Assembly: GCF_004210375.1 (NCBI RefSeq)
Contig: NC_134825.1
Coordinates: 68,129,558-68,193,557, forward strand
DNA length: 64,000 nucleotides
DNA from: Tachypleus tridentatus
Lineage: Eukaryota > Arthropoda > Merostomata > Xiphosura > Limulidae
Reading direction: 5' to 3'
Below the pieces are notes generated by a model. It ran no database searches. It was not told where the DNA came from and saw only the letters and a list, made by a program, of their open reading frames with translations. This document shows, piece after piece, positions 1-10,700 of the stretch (positions are counted from its first letter, which is position 1; every line of letters starts with the position of its first letter). Position numbers and translations under genes: made by a program.

Positions 1-230
1 AACCTTATTCTAAAAGCAGTTTCGAAAATATTGATTTCCACAAGCTGTGTAACATCAATAGAAGCATGGAAAACGCAGTTTAATTTTTTTAAACAAAGAT
101 GTCTATTTTAATGAAAATTTAAAATACGTGGAAAATGATGTATCGCCATCTTTATCCTAAAGTAATTTCATATGAATTTGTTCAACTGGATATGATAGAA
201 GTATAAGCATTCATCAAGTTAAAGTGTGCA

Positions 231-302
231 AGCCACCAGTGAGGTTCGAACTCACGACCGCTGGTTTACGAAACCAGTGCTCTACCTCTGAGCTATGATG
301 GC
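231..302 (-). tRNA. tRNA-Thr (anticodon CGT)
   Basis: A 72-nt cloverleaf can be drawn on the minus strand. The acceptor GCCATCA pairs with TGGTGGC (one G-T pair), the D arm is GCTC/GAGC, the anticodon stem CTGGT/ACCAG encloses the loop TTCGTAA, and the T arm is GTGAG-TTCGAAC-CTCAC. The discriminator is T and CCA is not encoded. The B box GTTCGAACC is intact and the A box is near consensus. No run of four Ts lies close downstream, unlike the TGT copies. It looks functional in sequence. Confidence 0.9.
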
Positions 303-504
303 TCGTTGCTTTGTTTGAAAAAACGTATAATTTCGTTAAGAAACTATACAGTATGTTTAATATCAACTTATCGTTCAAAATATTAATAATGCATTGTTAA
401 AACAATCACACGTAAAAAATATAATATTAAGAACATCTCTTCGACAACATTTTCAACGGTAAAATATTGTGCTGTTTCCTCCTCTGTTCAGGTATATAAT
501 TTGT

Positions 505-2035
505 ATATCAATCGCGGAGAGGTGTTCAGGACTATCTATATGCAATACCTATCGAGTTCGCATAATAGTTCATTTTTTTCTCCACATTTTATCGAAATAT
601 TTTATTGTAGTATGTAGGGGTCTATCTACTATTGTTTGTGGGTTTGAATATTTATGCATAAACTTTGAAGGAGTGGTTTTGGGCACTCTACATGCTGTCG
701 AGTAGTATATTTTATAATGACTCTTGTTTGGTTTAGAATTGTTCTTTGCTTACGTTAATTCACGCTGAAGCTGCATAGTCTATTACAGTTATATACGTTT
801 TGTATATTTTGAGGATGTTTTCAGCTGTTACTCCATTGTTTTTATCAGTTAGACTCCTAGCATAGTTTGTTCTTCGCCTAATTCTTTTCTTGTTAAATCT
901 AATAATTATTGTTTCAGTTAACCTTACTAAGTGATATGCCTTTTGTCTAAGTTTTCTGAATCCGTTTTGTCTCTCGAGTAATTTTGACGTTATTTCCAAA
1001 AATGTGGAGAGTCTATTACTGATTATTCGTTCAAGAATTTTTCATTTACAGCTGGTCAGGCTGATTGGTCGATAACTGTTTGGTTTATTGGCTAGCATAC
1101 CTTTTTTATGGAACATTAATGTATTAGCTTGCTTCCAAGAAACTGAGATGTAGCAAGGGTAGAACGATAAATGAAAAATTTCTAATAGATGATCAAATAA
1201 TTTCGAAGTGCCTTTCTTGAAGAGAATTTCTTGTATGCCGTCCTTTTCTGGTGATTTATTTTTTGAATTCTAAATTGCTTGTTTGAGTTATGTTAATGTA
1301 AATTTTTAAGAAGCAGTAGATTATTATAGTCATTTACGTTGTGGTGTTATCGTTGTTAATATTGATTGTGAAATATGGTTTGGATAATTCTGTGTTATTT
1401 GTTACATCACTGTTTACTCTATTGTAAAAATAGGTGTTCACGTCTGGGTCGTTTTGTTTTGAAAGTGTTTTGTAGTTGTTGTCTGGAGGCTTCTGCTTTT
1501 TCTTTGTTGGTGTGCGCTAATGTGTTATTTTATTCTAGTGTTGGGTATTTTCTTGTTGTGGCTTCTTTAGTGAGCCTTTATCGGTGCGACCGAAACTTTC
1601 TAGGATCGTTTTTTTTTTCGTTTAGTTGGGAGCAGATGTTATCCGATTTTTCTTCGTTTAACAATATAATTTTTGGTCTCATTTTATTTCTCATACTGCT
1701 TATTTGTGTTTTTTATTTCTTTGTCTCTTGTTGTCATGAGCTGTCTTTTTAATTGTCTTGGTTTCTAGATGTCATGTTCTTTTTCTACTATGTGGTTGTC
1801 GGCATCGCTCCAGGTTAGGCGACCGGCACTTTCGTTGTCCAAGTGAAGTCTTAGACTTCCTCGCGTTTAACAGTTTCTGTATTTGAGTATTTTTTAGCGG
1901 TCTTTCACCCATATAAGTGTATATATCTCACTCAGAAGAAGGGATAAAAGATTTTTTACTGTATATTCAAGAGGTCTTTAAAAACTCTCCATTCTTCTTG
2001 CTTATTCTCACTGAAGGTCTCCTGATCTCATTGCT
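505..2035 (-). mobile_element. Jockey/I-like LINE, internally deleted, both ends kept
   Basis: Read on the minus strand. The 5' UTR (about 2035-1778) and the first ORF1 codons (MTSRNQD, near 1775) are fused directly to the linker between endonuclease and reverse transcriptase (QLRRQFMATRDKE type, near 1750). The RT N-terminal motifs follow (KILERIISNRLSTFLE, then QNGFRK at about 1020-950), then the C-terminal part (RRRTNYARSL...NILKIYKTYITVID at about 890-770) and the tail. Most of ORF1, the endonuclease and the RT palm with its catalytic aspartates are missing. It cannot be autonomous. Confidence 0.8.
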
Positions 2036-2041
2036 TACAAT

Positions 2042-2745
2042 TGTTTGTTTGTTGTGAATTTTGCGCAAAGCCACACGAGAGCTACTTGCGCTAGCCGACA
2101 TTAATTTAGGAGTGAAAGACCAGATGAAAGGCAACTAGTCTTTACCACCCACCCCCAATTTTTGGGCTACTCTTTTACCAATGAGTAGTGGGATAGACCT
2201 ATCACATTATAACAGCCCCACTGTTCAAAGAGAAAGCATGTTTGATATCACAGAGATTCGAGCACAAAACCTCACATTACGATCCGAGAGTATTAACCAC
2301 CTGACCACGTCTCTGAAAGTTTTCTGCTTCAAGACTAAATAAAACAAAAATTAACAGCAGCAAATTGTTTTTATTTATTGCTTTTAAAATTTATATGTCT
2401 CAAGGTTAACTTATAGCCTTCAGGGTACATAATTATGTTAATGATTCATGGCATGAGCAACTTTTTTACTGATGTCACAACAGTACAAATTGCAACGGTA
2501 AGTGTATTTTATGTGACATTTTAGTTTCTAATAATTGGCTGGTAGACTACACATTAGTAAGAACAGGTGACCCATTCAGGCATTCTTTGGTCTCTGTTCG
2601 TAGAGTTTGTCCTGTTATCTTACCCGAGCGTAACCGTAATAAAAGTTTTCGGCAAGAAAAGAAGTCGGTTCTAATATGCCTCAGAATATGAATTATCTTT
2701 ATAGACATTCTGATCTGAGAGCGATAATTAACATAAAATTATTTA
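2042..2745 (-). repeat. SINE1/R1 composite repeat, reverse orientation
   Basis: 2042-2320 is a tRNA-derived SINE1 copy in reverse: a gtttgtttgt tail, the ttgcgcaaagcc block, and a decayed tRNA-like head near 2300. 2340-2745 is a roughly 400-bp non-coding element (R1) that stays joined to SINE1 elsewhere in the window. It abuts the LINE 5' end at 2035. Confidence 0.7.
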
Positions 2746-2794
2746 AAAATAAATAAATAATGAAAATAAGAAAAACGTTGAATCCAAATGTAAA

Positions 2795-4130
2795 TATTAT
2801 ATTTTCCAGCCATAAACTAGGGATTCTAAGAAAGTAAAGAAACAATGCTGGAAGTGGTGTCTACATGATGTTTTCGAACAAAAACTTTCTATTTTCACTC
2901 CATATATACAGCGTTTATCAATTTTAGTAAAGTCAAACTAGGGATTTATATTAATTTAAGAATTTTATAGTAGATATATCACCAACCAAATGTATTACAT
3001 AAATCTATTCCACAATATCTTTCCCACAACCAAAATACAATTGTAATATGTGATCTAAATAGTAAACATAAAAACTTTGACATAAATCCACAAATACAAA
3101 TGGATGACACCTATTGCAATTCATTGATGAATTACCATCGCCCTAATAAACGACAGTAAACCTACGCATACCACGTATACTACAAATACAACTGATACCT
3201 TAGACACCTCCTTAAATATCAGACCAAAGTTATTAAATTTGAACGTGGGAAAAGATGTTGACAGTGATCTTCTACCAATATGGTAGATATGGTACCAATA
3301 TGGAACTTTCGATCTCACCCCCATGAAGATATAACCTTTAAAGTAAAGAAGACAAATTCGACTACAAAGAAGCTGATAGTTGTAGTCAAATAATCACGGA
3401 GTGCCTACTAAAAGCAGCAAATAGCTACAAATAACGCATGGAAATCAAACAAACAACTAATAACACTCATAAAACAACGAAGACAATTAAGAAGACAGTT
3501 TATGGCAACAAGAGATAAAGAAATAAAAACACAAATAAGCAGTATGAGAAATAAAATGAGACCAGAAATTGTATTGTTAAAAGAAGAAAAATGGACAACT
3601 TTTGCTGCAAACTATATGGAAAAACCGACCCTAGAAAGTTTCGGTCGCACCTAAAAAGACTCACTAAAGAAGCCACAACAAGAAAATACACAACATTAAA
3701 ACAAAATAACACATTAGCGCACACCGACAAAGAAAAACCAGAAGCCTTCAGACAACAACTGCAAAACACTTTCAAAACACAACGACCCAGACGTGAACGC
3801 CTATTTTTTTCAATACAGTAAATAATTATGTAACAAATAACACAGAATTATACAAACCCTATTTCCTAGACAATAATAACAACAATAACACCAATAACAT
3901 AAATGACTTTTACAATCTACTGCTTACCAGAAAAATAACATTAGCAAATCTGCGGGCTCTCAGAAACTAAAGAAACAAGGCAGGAAGTAGTGTCTACATT
4001 ATGTTTTTTGAGCAACAAATTCTATTTTCCCTCCATGTCTACAGCATTTATCAACTTTAGTAAAGTCGAACTTGTGATTTATATTAATTTTAGAATTTTA
4101 TAATAGATATATCAAAAACAGGTTATTTTC
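2795..4130. repeat. About 175-bp direct repeats around a LINE piece
   Basis: 2795-2974 and 3948-4130 are diverged copies of the tRNA 3'-flank block (ctaagaaagtaaagaaac ... atagatatatca). They bracket the plus-strand LINE piece at 2975-3950. The same arrangement is at 57575-58880 and 47215-48560. Confidence 0.7.
2975..3950 (+). mobile_element. LINE piece: endonuclease C-terminus and linker
   Basis: It begins inside the endonuclease at the codons for PTKCI. It continues through the NSKHKNF motif, the MEIKQTTNNTHKTT-like stretch and the linker (RRQFMATRDKEIKTQISSM), and stops at RKITLANL before the RT proper. Several stops interrupt the frame. Both ends are abrupt and joined to tRNA-flank sequence, so this is a recombination product rather than a fresh insertion. 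Confidence 0.75.
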
Positions 4131-4348
4131 CAAGCAATTTTGGAAATATTGATTTCCACACGCTGTATAAAATTAATAGAAGCATAGAAAACGCAGTTTA
4201 ATTTTTTAAATAACAATGTCGCTTTTATTGAAAATTTAAATTATATGAAAAATAATGTATCCCCATATTTATCGTAAAATAATATTATGTTATTTTGTTC
4301 AATTGCTGGTGATGAAAATAAAAGTATCCGTCAAGTTCAAGATATACA

Positions 4349-4373
4349 AGCCACCAGTGAAGTTCGAACTCAC
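4349..4373 (-). pseudogene. tRNA-Thr remnant, 3' end only
   Basis: Only the acceptor 3' strand and T arm remain. The sister locus 59101-59172 carries a full-length gene. About 56 bp, comprising the anticodon arm, D arm, 5' acceptor strand and some upstream bases, are missing here. The T arm also has a G-to-A change (agttcgaact). Confidence 0.9.
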
Positions 4374-4562
4374 TTTTTTTAAAAAACGCATTCTTTCTCT
4401 TTAATGTTCTACAGTATATTGAATATTCGCTTCTCGTTCAGTGGATTAATTTAGAATCGTTAAAACGATCACACGTAAAAAAACATATTAAGAACATCTC
4501 TTCGACAACATTTCCAGCAGTAAGGTTTTGTACTGTTTTCTCCTCTGTTCAGATATATAACA

Positions 4563-4646
4563 GTTGTTTTTGAAATTACGCATTGCTACACCGCTTTTAT
4601 TATTGTAAGCAAGCATACATTCGGCTGCGCTACCAGTGGAGGTAGC
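4563..4646 (+). repeat. SINE2 remnant
   Basis: A shortened copy of the SINE2 family (gttgttttgaaattacgca start, accagtggagg end). It lacks the central gctctgcccacc block that other copies keep. Confidence 0.5.
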
Positions 4647-5033
4647 ACACACAATAGTTCAATTCTGTTTGCTTTTCTCCAAACACTGCATAAAGAAAGC
4701 ATTTATTTGAATTTTATTTTTTAGATTTTTCTACACATAAATATCAACCTACCAGTTATGAAAATAATTTTTTCAAACATTAATGAAGCATCATTGAAAA
4801 TTGTGTCATACAAATATATCTGTTTACGAAGGTGGTCATCTGATCAAAAAAGTACAGCCATATATCATAAAATAAACCATCTTAAAAACTGCAAAAACAG
4901 GTGCTGATCATTTTATAGACATTTATTTGTGAGACTCTTATGATATCCATAATTTTTTCACAAATTATTTAACAAGATAATTGAAACAGAGAAACCTTAA
5001 CACTTTTTACACACAACAGGGACAACAAAGATC
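4647..5033. repeat. Non-coding block N1 of the TGT-type units
   Basis: An AT-rich block with no credible coding content. It follows the TGT-type tRNA flank plus SINE2 and recurs at 21036-21420, 42637-43020, 49194-49570 and 59455-59832. Landmarks are gaaggtggtcatctgatc and catttatttgtgagactc. I do not recognise it. Confidence 0.7.
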
Positions 5034-5113
5034 AATACATACTACAATAAAATATTTTGATAAAATTTGAAAAAAAAAGTGAACTATTATGCGAACTCGA
5101 TAGGTATTGCATA

Positions 5114-6016
5114 CGAGGTCTGTTCAAAAAATACGCGGACTGTTTGAATTGCGCGGCTCCAGTTGGTTTCAGTGGAATCCGCATGCTGTCGCTAGGTTTG
5201 CACAGATCAGCTGATTACGACGCCATTTCCCGATTGCAGATATCTTCATTTGTGTATTAGCTACGCGGTTTTAAGATAAGTGCGATTTTTTTCGTTTGGT
5301 GGATTTCAGAATGAATGACCTGAAGGAGCAACGACTTGCTGTGAACATTTGTGTTAAACTTGGAAAATCTGCGACTGAAACTTCTGCTATGCTTAACACG
5401 GCTTACGGTGATGTTGCTATGAAGCGTACGGCATGTTTCAAGTAACATGAACGTTTTAAGGATGGTCGACAGTCCATTGAAGATGATGAGCGTCCTGGAC
5501 GTCCTTCCACGTCAACTGACGGCCCACACGTCGACAAAATCTACACCCTGGTGCGGGCAAATCGACGTCTGACTGTTAGGGAGCTTGCTGAAGAGTTTGG
5601 GATATCAGTTGGATCTTGTTACGAGATTTTGACCGAAAAATTGAAGATGCACCGCGTTGCTGCGAAATTTGTGCCTCAGAACTCGTGCGTTTTTGGCCAA
5701 ACACTCGATCACTGTTTCCCCCCCCCTACTCACCTGACCTTGCTCCTTGCAATGTTTTCTTGTTCCCCAAACTCAAAAGACCCTTGAAAAAAAGAAAATT
5801 TGAGACGATTCCCGAGATTAAGGCAAATGCGACGAAGGAGCTGGAGGACATTACAAAAGAATCGTACCAGGACTTTTTCAACAAGTGGAAACACCATTGG
5901 GATAAGTGTGTGCGTTGGGGAGGAGAGTATCTTGAAGGGGTCCCAGACCTGTAACTTCTAAATAAAGTACATTTTGTTTTATGACGTCAGTCCGAGTATT
6001 TTTTGAACAGCCCTCG
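5114..6016 (+). mobile_element. mariner DNA transposon, internally deleted
   Basis: Terminal inverted repeats begin cgaggtctgttcaaaaaata and end with the imperfect complement tattttttgaacagccctcg. TA dinucleotides flank both ends (5112-5113 and 6017-6018). At 903 bp it is well short of the usual 1.3 kb. A second copy of the same insertion lies at 59918-60812. Confidence 0.92.
5311..5954 (+). pseudogene. mariner transposase, deleted and broken
   Basis: Starts MNDLKEQRLAV. The paired N-terminal HTH region is visible (ERFKDGRQSIEDDERPGRPS, then RRLTVRELAEEFGISVGSC), as is the C-terminal catalytic block YSPDLAPCNVFLFPKLKRPL and the ending WDKCVRWGGEYLEG. About 130 residues are missing after KFVPQ, including the segment expected to hold the first two catalytic aspartates. 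There is an in-frame stop in TACFK*HERF and a frameshift near 5710. It cannot make active transposase, although the termini remain. Confidence 0.88.
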
Positions 6017-6140
6017 TATGTGATAAAGATAGTCCTAAACACCTCTCCCCGATTATTTGACAAATTAGATTATTAACATAATATTATTTTAAAAATAAAG
6101 AAATAATGAAAATAAATAAATAAAAATAAAATGAGTATGT

Positions 6141-6262
6141 GTATTTTGTTATCACAAAGCCACAAGGGGCTATCTGCTTAGCCGATCAAGGGAAATCGAA
6201 TCCCTGGTTTTAGCGGTTTTGTTTAAATCCGAAGACACACCGCTATACTAGCGGGGGGGGGG
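6141..6262 (-). repeat. SINE3 (tRNA-derived), reverse
   Basis: Reverse copy of the family whose forward strand reads gctaatacagcggtatg ... B-box-like ggttcgattcccct ... gtggctttg. It ends in a G-rich run at 6252-6262. Confidence 0.7.
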
Positions 6263-6540
6263 CAAATATAATATATATATACATACATAAATAATAATAA
6301 TAAATACTAAAATAAAAAACATGCCACCTATGAGCGAGACATTAGTGAAGGAACTGATAGTGCAAAATACATGGACATTACCCCGAAGGGTGTCTGAGTA
6401 AATATGGGTTACTCTAATCCTCATATAATAATTTTTAATATACTAAACATTTCACTCTAACAAGGAAAAAAAAAGAGGAAGAGGTCCAGTGCAACTGACA
6501 TTCCTGGGTACACATACATATATACCTAAACGTTCAATCC
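6263..6540. other. Non-coding, AT microsatellite then spacer
   Basis: Starts with short ta, taca and aat tracts (about 6268-6310). The rest is spacer with no ORF or motif I can support. It is duplicated at 61054-61340. Confidence 0.5.
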
Positions 6541-6969
6541 ATATGCACATATAATTTCCAGCCCAAATCTAGGGGCTCTCAGAAAGTAAAGAAACAGGGT
6601 TGGAAGTAGTGTCTACATTATGTTTTCGAACAAAAAAAATGCTGTTTTTCCTCCATGTCTACAGCATTTATCGATTTTAATGAAGTCAAACTAGAGATTT
6701 ATATTAATTCAAGAATTTTATAATAGATATATCCAAAACAGGATCATTCTTCAAGCAGTTTTGGAAATATTGATTTCCACAAGCCGTACAAAATTAATAG
6801 GAACAGAGAACACTCAGCTTAATTTTTTGAATAACAATGTCGCTTTTATTGAAAATTTAAATTATATGAAAAATAATGTATCGCTATATTTATCGTAAAA
6901 CATTATTATGTTATTTTGTTCAATTACAGGTAATGAAAATAAAAGCAACCGTCAAGTTCAAGATATACA

Positions 6970-7041
6970 AGCCACCAGTGAGGTTCGAACTCACGACTCC
7001 TGGTTTACAAGACCAGTGCTCTACCCCTGAGATATGCTGGC
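6970..7041 (-). tRNA. tRNA-Thr (anticodon TGT), slightly decayed
   Basis: 72 nt with anticodon loop CTTGTAA in the stem CTGGT/ACCAG and an intact T arm. Two departures from the other copies are seen: acceptor position 5 is G facing G (GCCAGCA), and D-stem position 10 is T (TCTC against GAGC). An oligo-T terminator (aaaa at 6941-6944 on the plus strand) lies 26 nt downstream. Function is doubtful but possible. Confidence 0.75.
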
Positions 7042-7243
7042 TTGTACATATTTTTTAAAAACGCATTCTTTCTCTTTAATGTTCTACAGTTGTTTGAATA
7101 TTCGCTTATCGTTCAGTGGATTAATTTAGCATTGTTAAAACGATCACACGTAAAAAAAATATATAATATTAAGAACATCTCTTCGACAACATTTCCAACA
7201 GTAAGGTATTGTACTGTTTTCTCCTCTGTTCAGATATATAATA

Positions 7244-7362
7244 GTTGTTGTTTTAAATTAAGCGTAAAGCGACACCGCGGACTGTCTGTGCTCCACCCAC
7301 CATGGGTATGAAAACCCGGTTTTTGTTATTGCAAGACATTCCGTGTGCTACTAGTGGAGGCG
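7244..7362 (+). repeat. SINE2 copy
   Basis: gttgttgttttaaattaagc start, a gtgctccacccaccatggg block, aaaacccggttttt, and an end at ctagtggagg. It sits in the 5' flank of the preceding tRNA, as in every TGT-type unit. Confidence 0.7.
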
Positions 7363-7542
7363 ACACAAATAATAGTTCAATTGTGTTCAAGCGTTGATTA
7401 TGATTCAATATGAATATTGTTGTTATTTCATTGTGTTATATGCATCACCTGTACAAGAAGCCTCTTAATTATGTTAACACTTACGTAAGGTAAATATTAC
7501 TCTCTATAAATCATATATTTAAAATGCAAGCATAAATTTTAA

Positions 7543-7605
7543 AATCAATAGTAGAGTGTTGGTCTAGTAACCCAAATTTTATGAGTTCGATCCTCTCAGT
7601 TGGAT
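7543..7605 (+). repeat. tRNA-like element (SINE head?)
   Basis: gtagagtgttggtctagtaa followed by gagttcgatcct looks like an A-box/anticodon-arm/B-box arrangement. The stems pair poorly, so it is probably a SINE head rather than a gene. Relatives lie at 9262-9326, 21665-21730, 43267-43338 and 49814-49884. Confidence 0.4.
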
Positions 7606-7984
7606 TTCGTATTTTAACATTCAAACTAGTAAAATTTGGAAGTGGATTCCACCTCTCGTTTCTTATGTTGCCCTTACGGACAAAACTTGAAAGTATAAAA
7701 ATATCGAAATCGATGAAAATTTAGTTCGTTTAGAAGGTATTTGAGATAATCCAATTAAATTATTCATATAATTATACTAAGGAAAAGCATTAACAAATGT
7801 TCTTGAACAAATAACTAAAACTTTTTTCCGAGTTATTCTTTTTCTTTGTAATTGTAACAATATTAAATTATAAATGATATCACAATGATATCAACATACT
7901 AGATTTACTTACAATTCTAGCATATCACTTTTATTACATAGTTTTAGTTCTAAATTCATTTCTTCCTTAAAAGTTATCGCTCCC

Positions 7985-8745
7985 TGAGATCGGAATGTCT
8001 ATAAAGATGTCTATAAAATGTCTAAAGGCATTTTCTTTGTCATTTTATCAACGTGATGTTTCTTTGCCGAAAGATTTTATTCCAGTAATGGGCGTTTAAG
8101 ATGACACGATAAACTCAATGAACAGAGACCAAAGACAGCCTGGAAGGATCACCTATTTTAACCACTCACACAACTCTACACTAATGAACATGACGATGAC
8201 CGAAGAAGGTCGAAACGTTGTTCGCTCTTCTACGTAAAATATTTTCTCAACACCAAACGAGCCGATTTTACATATATATTTCTCTACACTAATGTGTTGT
8301 CTTCCAGCCAGTCATGAGAAACTAAAATGTCACATAAAGGACGCTTACCGTTGCAATTTGTACTGTTGTGACGTCATTAAAAAAGGTACTCATGCCATAA
8401 ATCACTAGCATAATTATGAACTCAGAAGGTTATAACACCTTAAGACATATAAATTTGAAAATCAATAAATAAAAAAACAATTGTCTACACTTAAGTTTGG
8501 TTGTATTTACCATTGAAGCAGAACGCTTTTACAGACGTGGTCAGGTGGCTAAGGCAGTCGAATCGTAATCTGAGGGTCACGTGTTCGAATACCCAATACA
8601 CCAAACACGCTCGCCCTTTCAGCCGTGGGTAGTATTAAGGTGACGGTCAATTCCACTCTTCATTAGTAAATGAGTAGCCAAAGAGTTGACGGTTGTTGGT
8701 GATAACTCGTTGCCTTCCCTCTAGTCTTACACTACTAACATTACA
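7985..8745 (+). repeat. R1/SINE1 composite, forward
   Basis: R1 (about 7985-8480; ccgaaagattttattccag, agatgacacgataaactc, gttgcaatttgtactgttg, aatcaataaataaa) leads into SINE1 (about 8531-8745; gtcaggtggctaaggcagtc, gttcgaatacccaa, ttgccttccctctagtctta). Confidence 0.75.
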
Positions 8746-9180
8746 CAAGTACAAAAAAATTTCTATATTGTTTCCAACTCAACTTATCTGTCTGAAATCT
8801 CCACTTTATATTGTTGGACTCTTTTCGTAACTTGGCATTTTTTCATATTGACAATGAATTTTTATAGATGATATATACTATTCTGAACAATAAAAGTGTA
8901 ATCGAAATTTCTAATATTATAACTTTAACAATGCCAAAATCTCTGTTATGAAACAAGTTACGCCTCTCAATTCAATATTATAAATTATTAGATAACTGAA
9001 ATTCAACTTATTAGCTGTATATATCATACATAATGATATCCTATAACTGTATATAGGATACATATTGGTATCCTTTAATTTTATATGAGTTATCACTTTG
9101 AAGTGATTCCTCTGTACTCTAAATTAGGAACGGTTATACGCAAATTTCATGTGTATAGTTTTACGCAAAATCTTCCAACT
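8421..9180. repeat. Direct repeat, left copy (partner 14789-15540)
   Basis: Starts in R1 (ggttataacaccttaagaca), passes through SINE1, then a non-coding stretch (about 8746-9180) with no support for any gene. The right copy is nearly identical. A LINE and the 9195-10448 block lie between them. Confidence 0.8.
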
Positions 9181-9659
9181 TCCTCTTTACCTAACTTACG
9201 TAAGGTAAATATTATTCTCTATAAATCATACATTTAAAAATGCAAGCATAAATTGTTAAAATCAGTAGTAGAGTGTTGGTCAAATAACCCAAATGTTATG
9301 AGTTCGATCCTCGCAGTTGGATTTCGTATTTTAACATTCAAACTATTAAAATTTAGTCGTGGATTCCTTCTCTCGTTTGTTTAAAAATATGGAAATCGAC
9401 GAAAGTGTTTATGCGTTTAGAAGCTGTTTGAGATAATCCAATTAAATTATAGATATAATTATACTAAGGAAAAACATTCATTAATTTACTTCAACCAGTA
9501 ACTAAAATTTTTTCCTAATTATTTTACTACTTAGTAACTGTAACTATCTCAGATTATAAATGATATCACAAAGATATCAAAATTCTATATTTACTTATTC
9601 TAGAATATTACTTTTATTACATATGGTTATTATTTTTATAAACATATTTCTTCATTAGA

Positions 9660-10448
9660 AATTATCGCACCCTGATCGGAATGTCTATAAAAATAATTCA
9701 TTTTCTTAGGAATTTTACCATCGACTTTTTTCTTGCTGAACACTTTTATTTCGATGATGCGTGTGTAAAACCCCTGCTAATACAGCGGTATGTCACCGGA
9801 TTTACAACGCAAAAATCAGGGGTTCGATTCCCCTCGGTGGGCTGAGCAGATAGCCTTTTGTGGCTTTGCTATACGAAAAACACACACACGCGCGTGTGTA
9901 AGATGGCACGAGGAACGCAACGAACATGAAGCAAAGACCGATTGAAGGGGTCACCTCTTGTGGCCATTCGTAAAGCAATACACGAATATATTGTCCACCA
10001 GCCAGTCACACAAGGGACGCTTGCCGTTGCAATTTGTGTTCTTGTGAAGTAAGTAAAAAAGGTTCTCATGCCATAAATCACAAGCATAATTATGAGCTCT
10101 GAAGGTTATAAGACCTTAAGATATAAAAAATTGAAAAGCAATAAATACAAAAACAATTGGCTAATCTTAATTTTGGTTGTATTTACTCTTGAAGTAGAAC
10201 GCTTTCAGAGACGAAGCCAGATATGAAGGCAGTGGAATCGTAATGTGAGGTTCAAGGGTTTGCATTCCATTTACAACAAACATGTTCGCCCTTTCAGCGG
10301 TCGTGCCGTTATGATGTGACAGATCAATTCCACTCTTCATTGGAAAATGAGTAGCCAAAGAGTTGACCGTGGTTGGTGATGGCTAGTTGCCTTCCCTCTG
10401 GTCTTACACTGCTAATTTAGGTACGCGAAATTCAAAACAAACAAACAA
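9660..10448 (+). repeat. R1/SINE1 composite, forward, split by SINE3
   Basis: R1 sequence before 9769 resumes at 9892. SINE1 follows from about 10204 and ends in acaaacaaacaatt at 10448, immediately before the 5' end of the plus-strand LINE. Confidence 0.75.
9769..9891 (+). mobile_element. SINE3 insertion with target-site duplication
   Basis: A SINE3 copy (gctaatacagcggtatgtca ... ggggttcgattcccctc ... tttgctatacg, then an acacac tail) is bracketed by the 10-bp repeat gcgtgtgtaa at 9759-9768 and 9892-9901. Related R1 copies lack it, so the insertion is directly demonstrated. Confidence 0.85.
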
Positions 10449-10700
10449 TTTTAAATAATGAGATCAGGAGACCTTTAGCGAGAAGAAGAGAGAGGTTTTA
10501 AAGAGCTATCGAATACACAGGGAAAGAAGAACTTCCTTCTGAGTGAGATATATACACTTATATGGGTGAAAGAGCGCTAAGAAATACTCAAATAAGTTAC
10601 AGAACCTGTTTAACGTGAGGAAGCCTAAGACTTCACCTGGACGACGAAAGTGCGGGTCGCCTAACCTCGAGCGACGCTGACAACAGCTTAGTAAAAGAAC

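Larger units (their letters stand above)
5034..6055 (+). mobile_element. LINE 3' tail, split by mariner
   Basis: 5034-5113 encodes the C-terminal residues also seen in minus-strand copies (HTTIKYFDK...ELLCELDRYC). The tail resumes at 6017 (tgataaagatagtcc...cacctctcc), which matches the continuous tail of other copies such as 28378-28440 in reverse. It marks where the mariner landed. Confidence 0.8.
231..6969. repeat. Tandem unit A1 (about 6.74 kb), tRNA-Thr(CGT) to tRNA-Thr(TGT)
   Basis: The whole stretch recurs at 55016-61757 in the same order and orientation, with scattered substitutions and one-base indels. A further copy starts at 61758. Contents from left to right: tRNA-Thr, minus-strand LINE, SINE1/R1 composite, plus-strand LINE piece, tRNA remnant, SINE2, a non-coding block, the LINE tail with a mariner, and SINE3. 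Bases 1-230 are the tRNA 3' flank (matching 54786-55015). Bases 303-504 are its 5' flank. Confidence 0.9.
7470..10440. repeat. 1.7-kb tandem duplication
   Basis: The block starting cttacgtaaggtaaatatta at 7470 starts again at 9195. Homology runs through the tRNA-like element, the R1 body and SINE1. The second copy ends at about 10448, where a LINE begins. The two copies differ by point changes, indels and one SINE3 insertion (9769-9891). Confidence 0.75.

Noticed and set aside
469-705. Repeated 70-90 codon plus-strand frame (also at 28378, 34202, 40044, 55255, 61995)
   Set aside because: It is antisense to the LINE 3' coding end and tail. Its recurrence reflects copying of the unit, and there is no independent coding evidence.
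2340-2745. R1 as a solo LTR
   Set aside because: No TG...CA ends, no flanking duplication, and no primer-binding or coding sequence nearby. It keeps a fixed polarity with SINE1. Left as an unclassified repeat.
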